From contig CAJWCU010000008.1 in assembly GCA_913030825.1 (NCBI GenBank), positions 114,911 through 178,910 of the forward strand: a stretch of DNA of 64,000 bases, given 5' to 3'. Of this stretch, positions 36,701-44,938 are shown in pieces. Origin of the DNA: an uncultured Rhodospirillaceae bacterium (GTDB lineage: Bacteria > Pseudomonadota > Alphaproteobacteria > Rhodospirillales > Casp-alpha2). Position numbers and translations under genes: made by a program. Position 1 is the first letter of the stretch, and the number at the start of each line of letters is the position of its first letter. The notes under the pieces were generated by a model. That model ran no database searches and was not told where the DNA came from. It saw nothing but the letters and a program-made list of their open reading frames with translations.

Positions 36701-36969
36701 GCGCCGCCTTCGAAGCCGGAGGCGGTGATCTCCTTGACCCCGTCGATCCCGCGCATTTCCTTTTCCATCGGCCGGATCAAAAGGCGTTCGGCGTCTTCCG
36801 GTGAAATGCCTTCGTGGGTCATCGAGACATAGATGATGGGAATGTTGATGTCCGGGTCGGCTTCCTTGGGGATTTCCACATAGGCGACCGCCCCGGCGAT
36901 CAGGATCAACGCCAGAGTCAGAATGACCGTCCGGGAATGCCCCAGGGCCGCATCAATCAATGCGTTCAT
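33772..36969 (-). CDS. RND family efflux permease
   Basis: A 1065-aa inner-membrane pump with the RND layout: an N-terminal TM helix, large periplasmic domain, a TM block with the proton-relay Asp in GMLVDGAIVVTEYADRK, then a second copy of the same pattern. N-terminal signature is YVEIPKEADPDINIPIIYVS. It is coupled to the membrane fusion protein gene (4-bp overlap) and downstream of the PadR gene. No outer-membrane partner gene is in the window. Substrate is not predictable. Confidence 0.93.
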   Translation of the reverse strand: MNALIDAALGHSRTVILTLALILIAGAVAYVEIPKEADPDINIPIIYVSMTHEGISPEDAERLLIRPMEKEMRGIDGVKEITASGFEGGANVTLEFEAGFDADKALTDVREKVDLAKPELPLDTEEPAVHEVNFSLFPVVAVTLSGDVPERLLLKLARDLRDDIESLSSVLSVTIAGDREELLEILIDPVKLESYNLSPVDTVQLVEASNKLVAAGAQDTGKGRFSLKVPGLFETLSDIVTMPVASNGDAVVTFGDVGEVRRGFKDPEGFARIHGEKAIVLEVVKRTGENIIDTIENVRKVVAHEQAAWPEQVQRSVSVDFIQDKSTQIRTMLLDLQNNVTSAILLVMVVIVAALGLRSAGLVGLAIPGSFLAAILCLSAMGLTVNIVVLFSLILAVGMLVDGAIVVTEYADRKMTEGAPPRLAYSLAAKRMAWPITASTATTLAAFLPLLFWPGMVGEFMKFLPLTLLMTLAASLVMALIFVPTLGATFGRAGGAGDAETAKRLAAVEDDDGGSSDLGEVRGLTGGYLKVLGGALNHPGKVLLGSVLLLIGVQVTYAHFGKGVEFFPDVEPELAQLQVRARGNLSAWEKDGLMREVEARILDMHEFKSIYTRTGQNRESKEAEDIIGTITLEFADWTTRRTADEILTDVEKRTHDLAGIHVDRRKQEKGPPVGKPVNVELTARDPSLLPGAVARMLEGIDAVGGMINVEDGRQLPGIDWEIQVDRAQALKFGANVQLIGRMVQTVSTGIKVGEYRPDDSDDEIDIRVRYPAEYRTLEQLYSIKVNTANGPVPIRNFVTITPKPKIGTLSRSDAKRVIAVKADVAPGVQASEKIEALKTWIAQAGLDPHVGIEFKGEDEEQAKAEAFLSKAFSAALFIMAIILVTQFNSFYSAFLILSAVIMSTIGVFIGLLVTGQPFGIVMTGIGVIALAGIVVNNNIVLIDTFDRLAKNAKDMRGAILRTGAQRLRPVLLTSVTTVLGLMPMVLGMNIDFVNHAVTVGAPSTQWWRSLATAIVFGLAFATVLTLIVTPAALMVRANFQAWRAKRRQRGVEEEPEREEPARAAE

Positions 36970-38144
36970 GATGCCGCGCCACGCTCCCCTGCGGTTTGCG
37001 ATTGTTCTTCGACCGGTTGGACAAGCTGTCCTTCGGAAACGAATTCCTGGCCGACGGTGATCAAGGTGACCGTATCGGGCAGCCCGCCGAGCCAGATGCC
37101 GTCGGGCGTATGGGCGATGATCCGCACGGTGTGGAACCGCACCCGGTTGTCCGCGTCGACGAACTTGACGCCGATGGCGCCGTCGTCGTTCAGCGTCAAG
37201 ACCGCCGCCGACACCTTATGCGCCTTCTCACGTCCGGCCTGGAACAGCACCTGCATGGTCTGGCCGTCGCGCAGGACATGCTCCGGATTGTCGACCCAGG
37301 CGTCGACACGGAAGGTCCGGGTCGCCTCGTCGGCGCGCTGCGCGATATAGCGGATGGCCCCGCTGAAATCCCGGCCTTCGACTGTTCGCGCGACGGCGGC
37401 ATCGCCCGGTTTCAAATGCCCGACATCCCGTTCCGAGACCTGGGCGACGACGCGGATCGGATCGGGATTGATCATCACGACGATCTTGTCCCCCGATTGC
37501 AGATAATCGCCGACCCCGACGGGCAGGGTTTCCAGATAGCCATCGACGGGTGCGCGTACCGTGGTTCGCTCGATATCCAGCTTGATCTCGGCCAGGGTCG
37601 CCTTGGCCTCCTCCAATTCGGATTCTTCCTGGGCCAGCTTGACCTCGGACTGAAAACCCTTGGTGCTGAGCTTGCGCGCGGCATCAAAGCCCTTGCGCTC
37701 ATAGGCGACGCGAGCCTCGGCCTCGCGCAGCTTGGCCTGCCGGTCGTCCATGGCGAGTTTCAGGATCACGGCCCCCTTCTCCAGCCATGCCCCTTTGGAC
37801 GCGGCGATCTCGACGATCCGGCCGGAAGTCTCGGCCGTCACTTCGGCATCGAAAATCACGTCGGTCCGTCCGGTGACGTTGATCTCGCGAATGCGGTCGC
37901 TGGCTTCCATGCGGCGCACGCGCACCATGGGCAGGCTCTTCTCCGCTTGCCCGGCGCCGGCCCCCAATCCGCTGCCGGACGGCTGGGCCTGGGCCGCCGC
38001 ATCGGCCTTCACGGCGGCCGGCTGGGCGTCGCTGAAGCCGTAATACCGTTTGGCCTGCTCCAAATCGCCGGACAGAATCCAGACCACCGCCCCGATGCCG
38101 AGCACCGCCGCCGCGATATAGGACGGCTTGAGAAATCGTTTCAT
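36966..38144 (-). CDS. RND efflux membrane fusion protein (HlyD/AcrA type)
   Basis: A 392-aa periplasmic adaptor with one N-terminal TM helix (AAAVLGIGAVVWILSG). Lipoyl halves (AEVTAETSGRIVEIAASKGA; VRAPVDGYLETLPVGVGDY), an alpha-helical hairpin between them, and a beta-barrel domain (VRVVAQVSERDVGHLKPGD-like) are visible. It bridges the RND pump to an outer-membrane channel not found here. It sits between padR and the pump gene and overlaps the latter. Confidence 0.92.
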   Translation of the reverse strand: MKRFLKPSYIAAAVLGIGAVVWILSGDLEQAKRYYGFSDAQPAAVKADAAAQAQPSGSGLGAGAGQAEKSLPMVRVRRMEASDRIREINVTGRTDVIFDAEVTAETSGRIVEIAASKGAWLEKGAVILKLAMDDRQAKLREAEARVAYERKGFDAARKLSTKGFQSEVKLAQEESELEEAKATLAEIKLDIERTTVRAPVDGYLETLPVGVGDYLQSGDKIVVMINPDPIRVVAQVSERDVGHLKPGDAAVARTVEGRDFSGAIRYIAQRADEATRTFRVDAWVDNPEHVLRDGQTMQVLFQAGREKAHKVSAAVLTLNDDGAIGVKFVDADNRVRFHTVRIIAHTPDGIWLGGLPDTVTLITVGQEFVSEGQLVQPVEEQSQTAGERGAAS

Positions 38145-38157
38145 CCGCTCATCTCTC

Positions 38158-38697
38158 CTAATCGGCCGCGTCGGCTTCTTCGCCGATCAACCGCGACCGG
38201 TTTTCAGTCATGTAGTCCGCCACGGCTTCATAAAACGCGAGACCCATCCCCCGCACGAACAGGCGGCCCTCCGGCACGCCTTCGGGATCCAGGGTCTTCA
38301 GGAACTCCGCCCGATCCCGGTAATAGGCCAGATAATCGTCATAAACCGCGCGGAGATGGGCTGGGTCCATGAATTCGGCAAAGAACATCAGGAACGTCGT
38401 GTCTGACCGGATCTTATCCGGGGCCGGCGGCTTGGCCAGGGCTGCGATAAAGGCACGCTGGCCGGCCTCCGTAATTCGGTAGGTTTTCTTGTCCCGTCTG
38501 TCAGAATGACCGTTCTCCGGCACCTCGATCACCGAGACGAGGCCTTCGTCGGCCAATTTGGCCAGAGCCGGATAGATTGATCCATAGCCCACGTCCTGGA
38601 AATGGGCGAAGGGCCCTTCCTCGAACATCTTGCGAATCTCATACCCGGTGGCGTCGCCCATCACCAATACGCCCAGGCAAAGCGTCTTTGCATCCAT
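38158..38697 (-). CDS. PadR family transcriptional regulator
   Basis: A 179-aa repressor-type protein. The winged helix (LGVLVMGDATGYEIRKMFEE, YGSIYPALAKLADEGLVSV, KKTYRITEAGQRAF) is typical of PadR; the C-terminal half forms the dimerisation helices. It is the first gene of the RND operon, and a perfect palindrome overlaps its promoter, so it most likely represses itself and the pump. The ATG at 38697 is supported by family alignment. Confidence 0.9.
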   Translation of the reverse strand: MDAKTLCLGVLVMGDATGYEIRKMFEEGPFAHFQDVGYGSIYPALAKLADEGLVSVIEVPENGHSDRRDKKTYRITEAGQRAFIAALAKPPAPDKIRSDTTFLMFFAEFMDPAHLRAVYDDYLAYYRDRAEFLKTLDPEGVPEGRLFVRGMGLAFYEAVADYMTENRSRLIGEEADAAD

Positions 38698-38751
38698 ATC
38701 CGTCGCGGGCACCCGTGCGCCCGTCCTCGTTTCCTTGGATTTGGGTCGGAA

Positions 38752-38778
38752 ATTATATGCAATTTTATAATATATCAA
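38752..38778 (-). promoter_or_regulatory. Promoter of the padR-RND operon
   Basis: On the minus strand TTGATA (38778-38773) and TATAAT (38757-38752) are separated by 15 nt. The -35 lies inside the palindrome at 38768-38790. Confidence 0.55.
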
Positions 38779-38790
38779 GCCGATATATTA
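38768..38790. promoter_or_regulatory. Candidate PadR operator palindrome
   Basis: A 9-bp perfect inverted repeat, TAATATATC and GATATATTA, with a 5-nt spacer, 71 bp upstream of the padR start and covering the -35 region. Its location and symmetry fit dimeric PadR binding (inference). Confidence 0.65.
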
Positions 38791-38827
38791 AATAAGTTCG
38801 GCCAGCCTCGCCGTGCTTGCCGATCAA

Positions 38828-39742
38828 TCAGCTCAGGGCGTCGGCCCAAGGCGGGTTCTTAACGAACCGTTCGACCAGCCAATCGATGAACGCACGGACT
38901 TTGGGCGCCTGATGGCGGCCCGGCGGATAGACGGCGAAGACGGACCGATCCTCTTCCGTCTCGTACTCCTGCAACACGGGGACAAGCCGTCCTTCGCGCA
39001 GGGCCTCCCAGGTCAGGAACTGGGCCGCACGGATCAGGCCGACGCCGGCCAACGCCGCGTCATAGAGCAACGAAGCGTCGTTGACCATGAGGGAGCCGTT
39101 CACGTCGAGGATGCGGGGTCCGTCCGCCCCCTTGAACTCCCACCGGTTGATCGTCGTCTCGAAACTGACGCGCAGGCAATTGTGCCGGGCCAGATCGTCC
39201 GGCGTTTTCGGCACGCCGTGGCGTTCGAAATAGGCGGGAGCCCCCGCGACCACACGCTTGACCGGGGCCAGGCGGCGGGCGATCAGCGACGAATCCGTCA
39301 ACGTGCCGATGCGCAGGCCCACGTCCACCCCGTCCCCCACCAGATCGACCATGCTGTCGGAATTGGTGAATTGGACTTGCAATTCGGGATAGGCCTCGAT
39401 GAATTCGTGGAGATGGGGAATCACGGCATAACGGCCGAAGGCGGTCGAGGAATTGACCTTGAGCACGCCGCGCGGCTCCGCATGCAATTCGCGCACGGCC
39501 AGTTCGGCGGCCTCGATTTCCTCAAGGATCGTGACCGCCCGCTCGTAATAGGTCCGGCCCTCTTCCGTCAGACTGATGGACCGGGTGGTGCGGTTCAACA
39601 GCCGCGCCCCCAACCGATCTTCCAAACGCCCGACCAACTTGCTGACGGCCGACGGCGTGATCCCCAAATCCCGCGCGGCGGCGGAAAACCCGCCGCCTTC
39701 GACGGCGCGGACGAAGACCGCCATTTCACTATCCCGGTCCAT
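38828..39742 (-). CDS. LysR-type transcriptional regulator
   Basis: A 304-aa regulator. The N-terminal HTH is MAVFVRAVEGGGFSAAARDL followed by GITPSAVSKLVGRLEDRLG; the C-terminal part is a periplasmic-binding-protein-like effector domain (GVLKVNSSTAFGRYAVIPHL onward). The gene is divergent from a 60-aa gene starting at 39907, the usual place for a LysR target. A sigma-70-like promoter is visible upstream. Effector unknown. Confidence 0.9.
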   Translation of the reverse strand: MDRDSEMAVFVRAVEGGGFSAAARDLGITPSAVSKLVGRLEDRLGARLLNRTTRSISLTEEGRTYYERAVTILEEIEAAELAVRELHAEPRGVLKVNSSTAFGRYAVIPHLHEFIEAYPELQVQFTNSDSMVDLVGDGVDVGLRIGTLTDSSLIARRLAPVKRVVAGAPAYFERHGVPKTPDDLARHNCLRVSFETTINRWEFKGADGPRILDVNGSLMVNDASLLYDAALAGVGLIRAAQFLTWEALREGRLVPVLQEYETEEDRSVFAVYPPGRHQAPKVRAFIDWLVERFVKNPPWADALS

Positions 39743-39781
39743 CGCGACCCAAAACCCCCATTTAGTGAATAAATTTCATAA

Positions 39782-39809
39782 ATCATAGTCCACTCACCCG
39801 GATTATCAA
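39782..39809 (-). promoter_or_regulatory. Promoter of the LysR gene
   Basis: On the minus strand TTGATA (39809-39804) and TATGAT (39787-39782) are separated by 16 nt, 40 bp upstream of the LysR ATG. Confidence 0.5.
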
Positions 39810-39906
39810 TAAAAATAAGCTTCTATATGGTCCCCTTCAACGAACGGCGCCGAGGCGCCTCATGAGCAGGTGCCGAGGCACCGATGAGAGATCAAGGATC
39901 AGAGCC

Positions 39907-40089
39907 ATGCCGATGACACCTTTCGAACCGGGGAATGCGATCCCCCACTACGAGATTGAAGCCGGCGTTCGCCGGGGCCGCCAGATGCGCGCCGAAGCGG
40001 TGCGCGACCTGGCGAGCCGCATCTTCTCCCACGGGCCTTCGGAAACGGGCAAACGGCCGGCCCAGTACCACGGAGCGGCAGGCAACTAG
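39907..40089 (+). CDS. Small 60-aa protein divergent from LysR
   Basis: A 60-aa frame from ATG 39907 with a ribosome site (aagga eight bases upstream) and a centre rich in Arg and Ala (EIEAGVRRGRQMRAEAVRDL) that could form an amphipathic helix. It recalls small RSP_7527- or DUF1127-like alphaproteobacterial proteins, but I cannot assign it. A rho-independent terminator lies about 130 bp downstream. The position opposite a LysR gene suggests it is the regulator's target or part of its control. Confidence 0.5.
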   Translation: MPMTPFEPGNAIPHYEIEAGVRRGRQMRAEAVRDLASRIFSHGPSETGKRPAQYHGAAGN

Positions 40090-40221
40090 GCCGCCGCACC
40101 GACTTTATGCCGCCCGGCTGTCGGCGGCGCCTCGACGGGTTACCCCCCACCGATCCGACAGACCCCCTGTTCGGAACATCGGGGCGAACGACGCCAACTC
40201 CCTACCAGATAGGCAGACTTG

Positions 40222-40252
40222 AAAGGGCGATCCCGGTTATGGGATCGCCCTT
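40222..40252 (+). terminator. Rho-independent terminator
   Basis: A 12-bp perfect stem (AAGGGCGATCCC / GGGATCGCCCTT) with a 6-nt loop, followed by cttttcctt on the plus strand. Confidence 0.7.
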
Positions 40253-40351
40253 CTTTTCCTTGGGCCGCACCCCGGCGGACCCCTTTCTTTTTTGCCCGTG
40301 GCACCGCACACTTCGAACCATGAACATGCAACGCCAAAATCCCGCCCTCCG

Positions 40352-42136
40352 ATGACCTTCGAGCAACTGGCCATCGTCGGTCTGATCGCCCTTGCCTTCG
40401 GCCTCTTCATCTGGGACCGATGGCGTTACGACGTCGTCGCCTTCACGACCCTGCTGGCCGCCGTCGTCCTGGGGCTGGTGCCGACGGACACGGCCTTCGA
40501 CGGGTTCGGTCATCCAGCAACGATTACCGTCGCGGCGATCCTGGTGCTCAGCCATACCTTGGCACGCACGGGGGCGTCGGAAATGCTGGCCCGCTTGATC
40601 GAACGATCGGCCGTCGGAATGACCCGCCATATCGCCGTCCTGTCCGGTCTGGGCGCGCTGATGTCGTCGATGATGAACAACGTGGCGGCGCTCGGCCTGC
40701 TGATGCCGGCGGCGATCCAAACCTCCCTGAAGACGAAGTATCACGCCGGAGCCGTGCTGATGCCGCTCTCGTTCGCGACGATCCTGGGCGGCCTGATCAC
40801 CCTGCTCGGCACGCCGCCCAACATCATCATCGCGGCATTTCGCGGCGACGCCGTCGGCAGCGATTTCTCCATGTTCGACTTTACGCCCGTGGGCATCCTG
40901 GTGACCGGCGCCGGGGTTATTTTCCTGGCCGTTTTCGCACGCTTCCTGATCCCCGCCGAACGGCAGACGCAGGACGCCGCCGGCAACCGCATGGACATCG
41001 ACAAGTTCGTCACGGAAGCCACCGTGGTCAAGGAAACGGACGCCATCGGCATGACCCGGGACGAGGTTATCGCCCTGGCCACAGAATGCGACGTGCTGAT
41101 CGTCCGCGTGTTCCGCCGGGGCCGGCGGCTCAAGCAACTGCCCAGCGGCGACGGGTTGAAAGCCGGGGACAAACTGTTGCTGGAAGCCAGCGCCGAAGGG
41201 CTCGACCGCCTGACCACGGAAATGAATCTGAAGGTCGGCACCATGAAGGACGCCAAGATGGAGCGCATGCTGGCCGAGGACATGGATCTGGTCGAAGCCG
41301 TCGTCCGCCCGGATTCCCGCATGGTCGGGCGCGAAATCGTCGGCCTGCGCCTGCGTGCCCGCTACGACGCCGATATCCTGGCCGTCTCGCGCCAGGGCCG
41401 TGCCTTTCGCGGCCGCATGGGCAAGTTCCGGTTCCGCCCCGGTGACCTGGTGTTGTTCTACGGCCCGCGCGATGCCATGCCGGATATGATCGCGCGCTTG
41501 GGCTGCCTGATCCTGGAACAGCGCACCCAATTCGGCGAAAGCAGCCGCCGCCAGGCGCAAATGTCGATCGCCGTGTTCGCCGCCGCCGTGGCGCTGGCGA
41601 CCGTCGGCGCCGTGCCCATCGCCGTGGCCCTTGGCATCGCCGCCGTGGCCATGGTCGTCCTTGGGCTACTGCCCATGCGGGAAATCTACGATGGGATCGA
41701 TTGGCCCGTGGTCGTGCTGATCGGCGCCCTGATTCCGGTCGGCGACGCCTTCGAATCGACCGGGACCACGGGGCTCATCGCCCAAGCGATCCTCGACAGT
41801 CCCTTGCCCATAAGCCCCATCGCCGTGCTGACGTTATTGATGGTCGTGACAATGGCGCTGTCGGCGGCGCTGAACAATGCCGCGACGGCGGTGATCATGG
41901 GCCCGGTCGCCCTGACCCTGGCGCAGCGGCTGGACATCAATCCGGACCCCATGCTGATGGGTGTCGCCGTCGCCGCCAGTTGCGCCTTCGTCACGCCCAT
42001 CGGGCATCAGAACAACGCGTTGGTCATGGGCCCCGGCGGCTATGCCTTCGGTGACTATTGGCGGCTCGGCCTGCCGCTGTCGGCCGTGGTGTTGATCGTC
42101 GCCGTGCCGGCGATCCTGCTGTTCTGGCCGCTCTAA
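40352..42136 (+). CDS. SLC13/DASS-type permease with two RCK_C (TrkA-C) domains
   Basis: A 594-aa inner-membrane transporter. The N-terminal TM block has FGHPATITVAAILVLSHTLA and SSMMNNVAALGLLMP and LGTPPNIIIAAFRG; two TrkA-C-type soluble domains lie at about 195-400 in the middle; the C-terminal TM block repeats the pattern (ALNNAATAVIMGPVAL, ASCAFVTPIGHQNNALVMGP). The family carries sulfate, dicarboxylates or similar anions, Na+-coupled. Substrate unclear. ATG 40352 fits the hydrophobic start. Confidence 0.9.
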   Translation: MTFEQLAIVGLIALAFGLFIWDRWRYDVVAFTTLLAAVVLGLVPTDTAFDGFGHPATITVAAILVLSHTLARTGASEMLARLIERSAVGMTRHIAVLSGLGALMSSMMNNVAALGLLMPAAIQTSLKTKYHAGAVLMPLSFATILGGLITLLGTPPNIIIAAFRGDAVGSDFSMFDFTPVGILVTGAGVIFLAVFARFLIPAERQTQDAAGNRMDIDKFVTEATVVKETDAIGMTRDEVIALATECDVLIVRVFRRGRRLKQLPSGDGLKAGDKLLLEASAEGLDRLTTEMNLKVGTMKDAKMERMLAEDMDLVEAVVRPDSRMVGREIVGLRLRARYDADILAVSRQGRAFRGRMGKFRFRPGDLVLFYGPRDAMPDMIARLGCLILEQRTQFGESSRRQAQMSIAVFAAAVALATVGAVPIAVALGIAAVAMVVLGLLPMREIYDGIDWPVVVLIGALIPVGDAFESTGTTGLIAQAILDSPLPISPIAVLTLLMVVTMALSAALNNAATAVIMGPVALTLAQRLDINPDPMLMGVAVAASCAFVTPIGHQNNALVMGPGGYAFGDYWRLGLPLSAVVLIVAVPAILLFWPL

Positions 42137-42151
42137 GCCCCGCCAGCGGGG

Positions 42152-42559
42152 TTACCGTCCCTGAGCATAGCGATCCAGCCGCTGTTCCAGCGTGCCGGAA
42201 TGCAGTTCCAGAAGATGGTTATCGTCATCATAAAAATAGATCGATTGGCCCTCGCCTTCGACCCGTGAACGGGGCGACAGAACCTCCAGTCCAAGGTCGC
42301 GGATAGCCTGCTCTGCCCGGGGCAGGTCGGCGTCCGAGACCTTGAAGGCGATATGATTGTAGCTACGTTCGCGCACCGGATCGCCTTCCATGATCGCGAT
42401 CCAGACGTCGCCGACCGTGAAGAACCGTTCGCGCGACAGCGAAAACGTCTCCTCACCGCTGTCGTAGACTTGCCTGCCGCCCAAAACCTGCGTGACGATC
42501 TGTGTCATACGCTCGAGGTTTCGGACGATAAATGTGATGTGGCTTAATCCCTGAGCCAT
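42152..42559 (-). CDS. fosX: Fosfomycin resistance hydrolase, FosX type
   Basis: A 135-aa VOC-fold enzyme. It matches the FosX family closely as I remember it: GLSHITFIV, FSLSRERFF, IMEGDPVRERSYNHIAFKV, RVEGEGQSIYFYDDDNHLLE. Metal ligands are His7, His69 and Glu119. Glu44, the general base that distinguishes the Mn-dependent water-adding FosX from FosA/FosB, is present. Hydrolyses the epoxide of fosfomycin; a related native epoxide substrate is possible for chromosomal copies. It lies downstream of the SHMT-like gene. Confidence 0.85.
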   Translation of the reverse strand: MAQGLSHITFIVRNLERMTQIVTQVLGGRQVYDSGEETFSLSRERFFTVGDVWIAIMEGDPVRERSYNHIAFKVSDADLPRAEQAIRDLGLEVLSPRSRVEGEGQSIYFYDDDNHLLELHSGTLEQRLDRYAQGR

Positions 42560-42626
42560 TGGCGCCTCCCATCCAATACAGCGTCAAGAAACCGGGACCT
42601 TGAGGCGAAAAAAGGGCGGGCGGCGC

Positions 42627-43949
42627 CTACGGCCGGATGAAATGCAGCCCGCTGAACGTCCCGCGCCATTCACGGACTTCCGCCGCCATGCCGTCCGGGT
42701 CGTTGGCGTTCAGCGCACGGGCAATCAGGTTCGCCAGCCTGGGCATGTCGTCCACGGTCATGCCGCGGCGGACCAATTCCGGCGTGCCGATGCGCAGGCC
42801 GTTGATATCGCCCGCCACCCGTTCGGTCGGCAGGCCGATGCCGCAAGCAAGGAAGCCCGCCCGCCGCAGTTTCTTCGCCGCCGCCTGCCCACCGCCCCAA
42901 GGGGCCGCCAGCGCCGCGAACTGGTGCGAGGAGGTGAACCCGCGCTCTTCTGCGAACAGCCCAATGCCTTCGGCCTGCAGGCATTGGGCCAAGGCCTTGG
43001 CCGTCGCCGCCATTTCCCGGGCATAGGCCGCGCCGTACTCCCGCCAATCCAGCAGCGAGATCGCCAGCGCCGCCGACTTGGCGGCGTCGAAATTGGCGGT
43101 CATGCCGGGGAAGGCGATGACGTCCAGGCTCTCCGCGATTTCCGGATCGTTGGTGACGATCAGGCCGCCCGCCGGTCCGCCCAGGCTTTTATAGGTGCTC
43201 ATCGTCATCAGATGCGCTCCCTGGGCCAGCGGATCGGGCCAGACTTCGCCCGCCACGATACCGCAGAGATGTGCGGCGTCGAACAGCACCTTGGCACCGA
43301 CCGTATCGGCGATGGTCCGGATTTCGGGGACCGGATGGGGAAACAGGTTGAGGCTGCCGCCGATGGTGATCAGCTTCGGGCGGACTTTGCGCACCAGACT
43401 TTCCATGGCGTCGAGATCGACCGTGTAGCCCGACGGATCGACAGGCGCCGCATGGCTCTGCAACTCGAACAACCCGGCGCAGCCCGCCGCATGATGCGTC
43501 ACATGGCCGCCGATTTCCGGCGACGGCACGACGATGCGGTCGCCCGGGACACAGGTCGCCATGAAGGCATAGAGATTGGCGATGGCCCCCGAAGGAACGC
43601 GAATTTCCGCGAAATCGGCGCGGAAGGTCTCGGCTGCCAGTTCGGCGGCGATAACTTCGATTTCCTCGATCGCCTCCAGGCCCATCTCGTACTTGTCGCC
43701 GGGATACCCCAGCGACGGCCGCGAGCCTAAGCCGGCGGCCAGCGCCGCCTCGGCCTTCGGGTTCATGACGTTGGTCGCCGGGTTGAGGTTGAAGCAGTCG
43801 CGGTCGTGGATATCCAAGTTGCGCGCGATCAAGCCGTCGATGCGTGCCGCGAGATCGGCGCTGTCCTCATCCGCCGCCGCCGCCGCGTATTTCTGAACGA
43901 GCGCTTCGCAGTCGGCGGGCACCCAACCCCGGTGTTTCAGCTTCGCCAT
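42627..43949 (-). CDS. Divergent serine hydroxymethyltransferase-like PLP enzyme
   Basis: A 440-aa fold-type I PLP enzyme. The PLP-binding aspartate segment FDAAHLCGIVAGEV and the lysine loop STYKSLGGPAGGLI match SHMT, with Tyr instead of His before the lysine. The N-terminal NLNPATNVMNPKAEAALAAG and LGYPGDKYEMG are far from housekeeping GlyA. It is probably a specialised SHMT or transaldolase acting on a serine- or hydroxyamino-acid-like substrate. It sits with two D-2-hydroxyacid dehydrogenases and a LysR regulator, hinting at a small catabolic pathway. Confidence 0.78.
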   Translation of the reverse strand: MAKLKHRGWVPADCEALVQKYAAAAADEDSADLAARIDGLIARNLDIHDRDCFNLNPATNVMNPKAEAALAAGLGSRPSLGYPGDKYEMGLEAIEEIEVIAAELAAETFRADFAEIRVPSGAIANLYAFMATCVPGDRIVVPSPEIGGHVTHHAAGCAGLFELQSHAAPVDPSGYTVDLDAMESLVRKVRPKLITIGGSLNLFPHPVPEIRTIADTVGAKVLFDAAHLCGIVAGEVWPDPLAQGAHLMTMSTYKSLGGPAGGLIVTNDPEIAESLDVIAFPGMTANFDAAKSAALAISLLDWREYGAAYAREMAATAKALAQCLQAEGIGLFAEERGFTSSHQFAALAAPWGGGQAAAKKLRRAGFLACGIGLPTERVAGDINGLRIGTPELVRRGMTVDDMPRLANLIARALNANDPDGMAAEVREWRGTFSGLHFIRP

Positions 43950-43965
43950 GCCGCCCCTCCCCCGC

Positions 43966-44904
43966 CTACCCGGCCATTTCCGGGATCGGCGAAATCAGCG
44001 GCTCGCCCGCGAACAAGGCGTTGAGGTTGCGCCGCATCAGCTCGGCGCTGAGAGCATGAATACCGTCCAGCATGCCGCCCACATGCGGCGTCAGGACAAT
44101 GTTCTTCAGCGCGATCAAGTCGGCCGGAATATTGGGTTCGTCCTCGTAGACATCGATGCCGGCCCCCATGATGTCGCCGTTCTTCAACGCGGCGACCAGC
44201 GCCGCCGTATCGATCACGGTGCCGCGCCCGATGTTGACCAGGAAACCCTCCGGGCCCAGCGCCTTCAGGACCGGGGCGTCGATCAGGTGATGGGTCTCCG
44301 CGCCGCCGGGTGCGGCGACGATCAGAAAATCAACAGCCGCCGCCATGTCCAGCACGCTTGGCGCATAGGTCCAGGGCAGGTCCGGCTTTTCGCTGCGCGC
44401 GGTATAGAACACCGGCATGTTGAAGGCCTCGGCCCGGCGGGCGATGCCCTTGCCGATGGCGCCCATGCCCAGGATGCCGATGGGGCGGCCGTTGGCCGTC
44501 GGGCGCGTGTCCGTCGGCGGCCGCCAGGCACCGGATCGCGCCTGGGCGTCGTAGCGGGGAATATCGCGCAAGGCCGCCAGCAACAGAGCGATGGCATGAT
44601 CGGCGACACCTTCCGCATTGGTTCCGGCGGAATGGGTAACCCGAATGCCGCGCGCCCGGCAGGCGTCCAGATCGACACGGTCGTAACCGGTGCCGACGCA
44701 GCAGACCAATTCCAAGCCCGGCAGAGCGTCGAATTCGTCCGCATAAGCGCCGTAGGAACCCGAGGTCACCAGCACCTTGGCCGTCCGGCGGATGTCGTCG
44801 GACGGTGTTCCGGCCTCCAGATCGAAATCGACCACGTCGAAATCGTCCTTCAACGCCTCGCGGTAAACGGGGGCCGGGTGCTTGAACAGGATGGTTTGTT
44901 TCAT
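43966..44904 (-). CDS. D-2-hydroxyacid dehydrogenase
   Basis: A 312-aa NAD(P)-dependent enzyme. Nucleotide binding is ILGMGAIGKGIARRAEAFNM; the catalytic residues are Arg in LVNIGRGTVID, Glu in DVYEDEPNIP and His in LTPHVGG. Substrates of the family include hydroxypyruvate, glyoxylate and D-lactate. It lies 17 bp upstream of the SHMT-like gene, which suggests co-transcription. Confidence 0.9.
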   Translation of the reverse strand: MKQTILFKHPAPVYREALKDDFDVVDFDLEAGTPSDDIRRTAKVLVTSGSYGAYADEFDALPGLELVCCVGTGYDRVDLDACRARGIRVTHSAGTNAEGVADHAIALLLAALRDIPRYDAQARSGAWRPPTDTRPTANGRPIGILGMGAIGKGIARRAEAFNMPVFYTARSEKPDLPWTYAPSVLDMAAAVDFLIVAAPGGAETHHLIDAPVLKALGPEGFLVNIGRGTVIDTAALVAALKNGDIMGAGIDVYEDEPNIPADLIALKNIVLTPHVGGMLDGIHALSAELMRRNLNALFAGEPLISPIPEMAG

Positions 44905-44938
44905 CTTCTTCCGTTGGTTCGTGCTGTGGGCTTGGCGT

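Noticed and set aside
42138..42151. CCCCGC-CA-GCGGGG hairpin between SLC13 and fosX genes
   Set aside because: Loop of 2 nt and no U-tract; not counted as a terminator.
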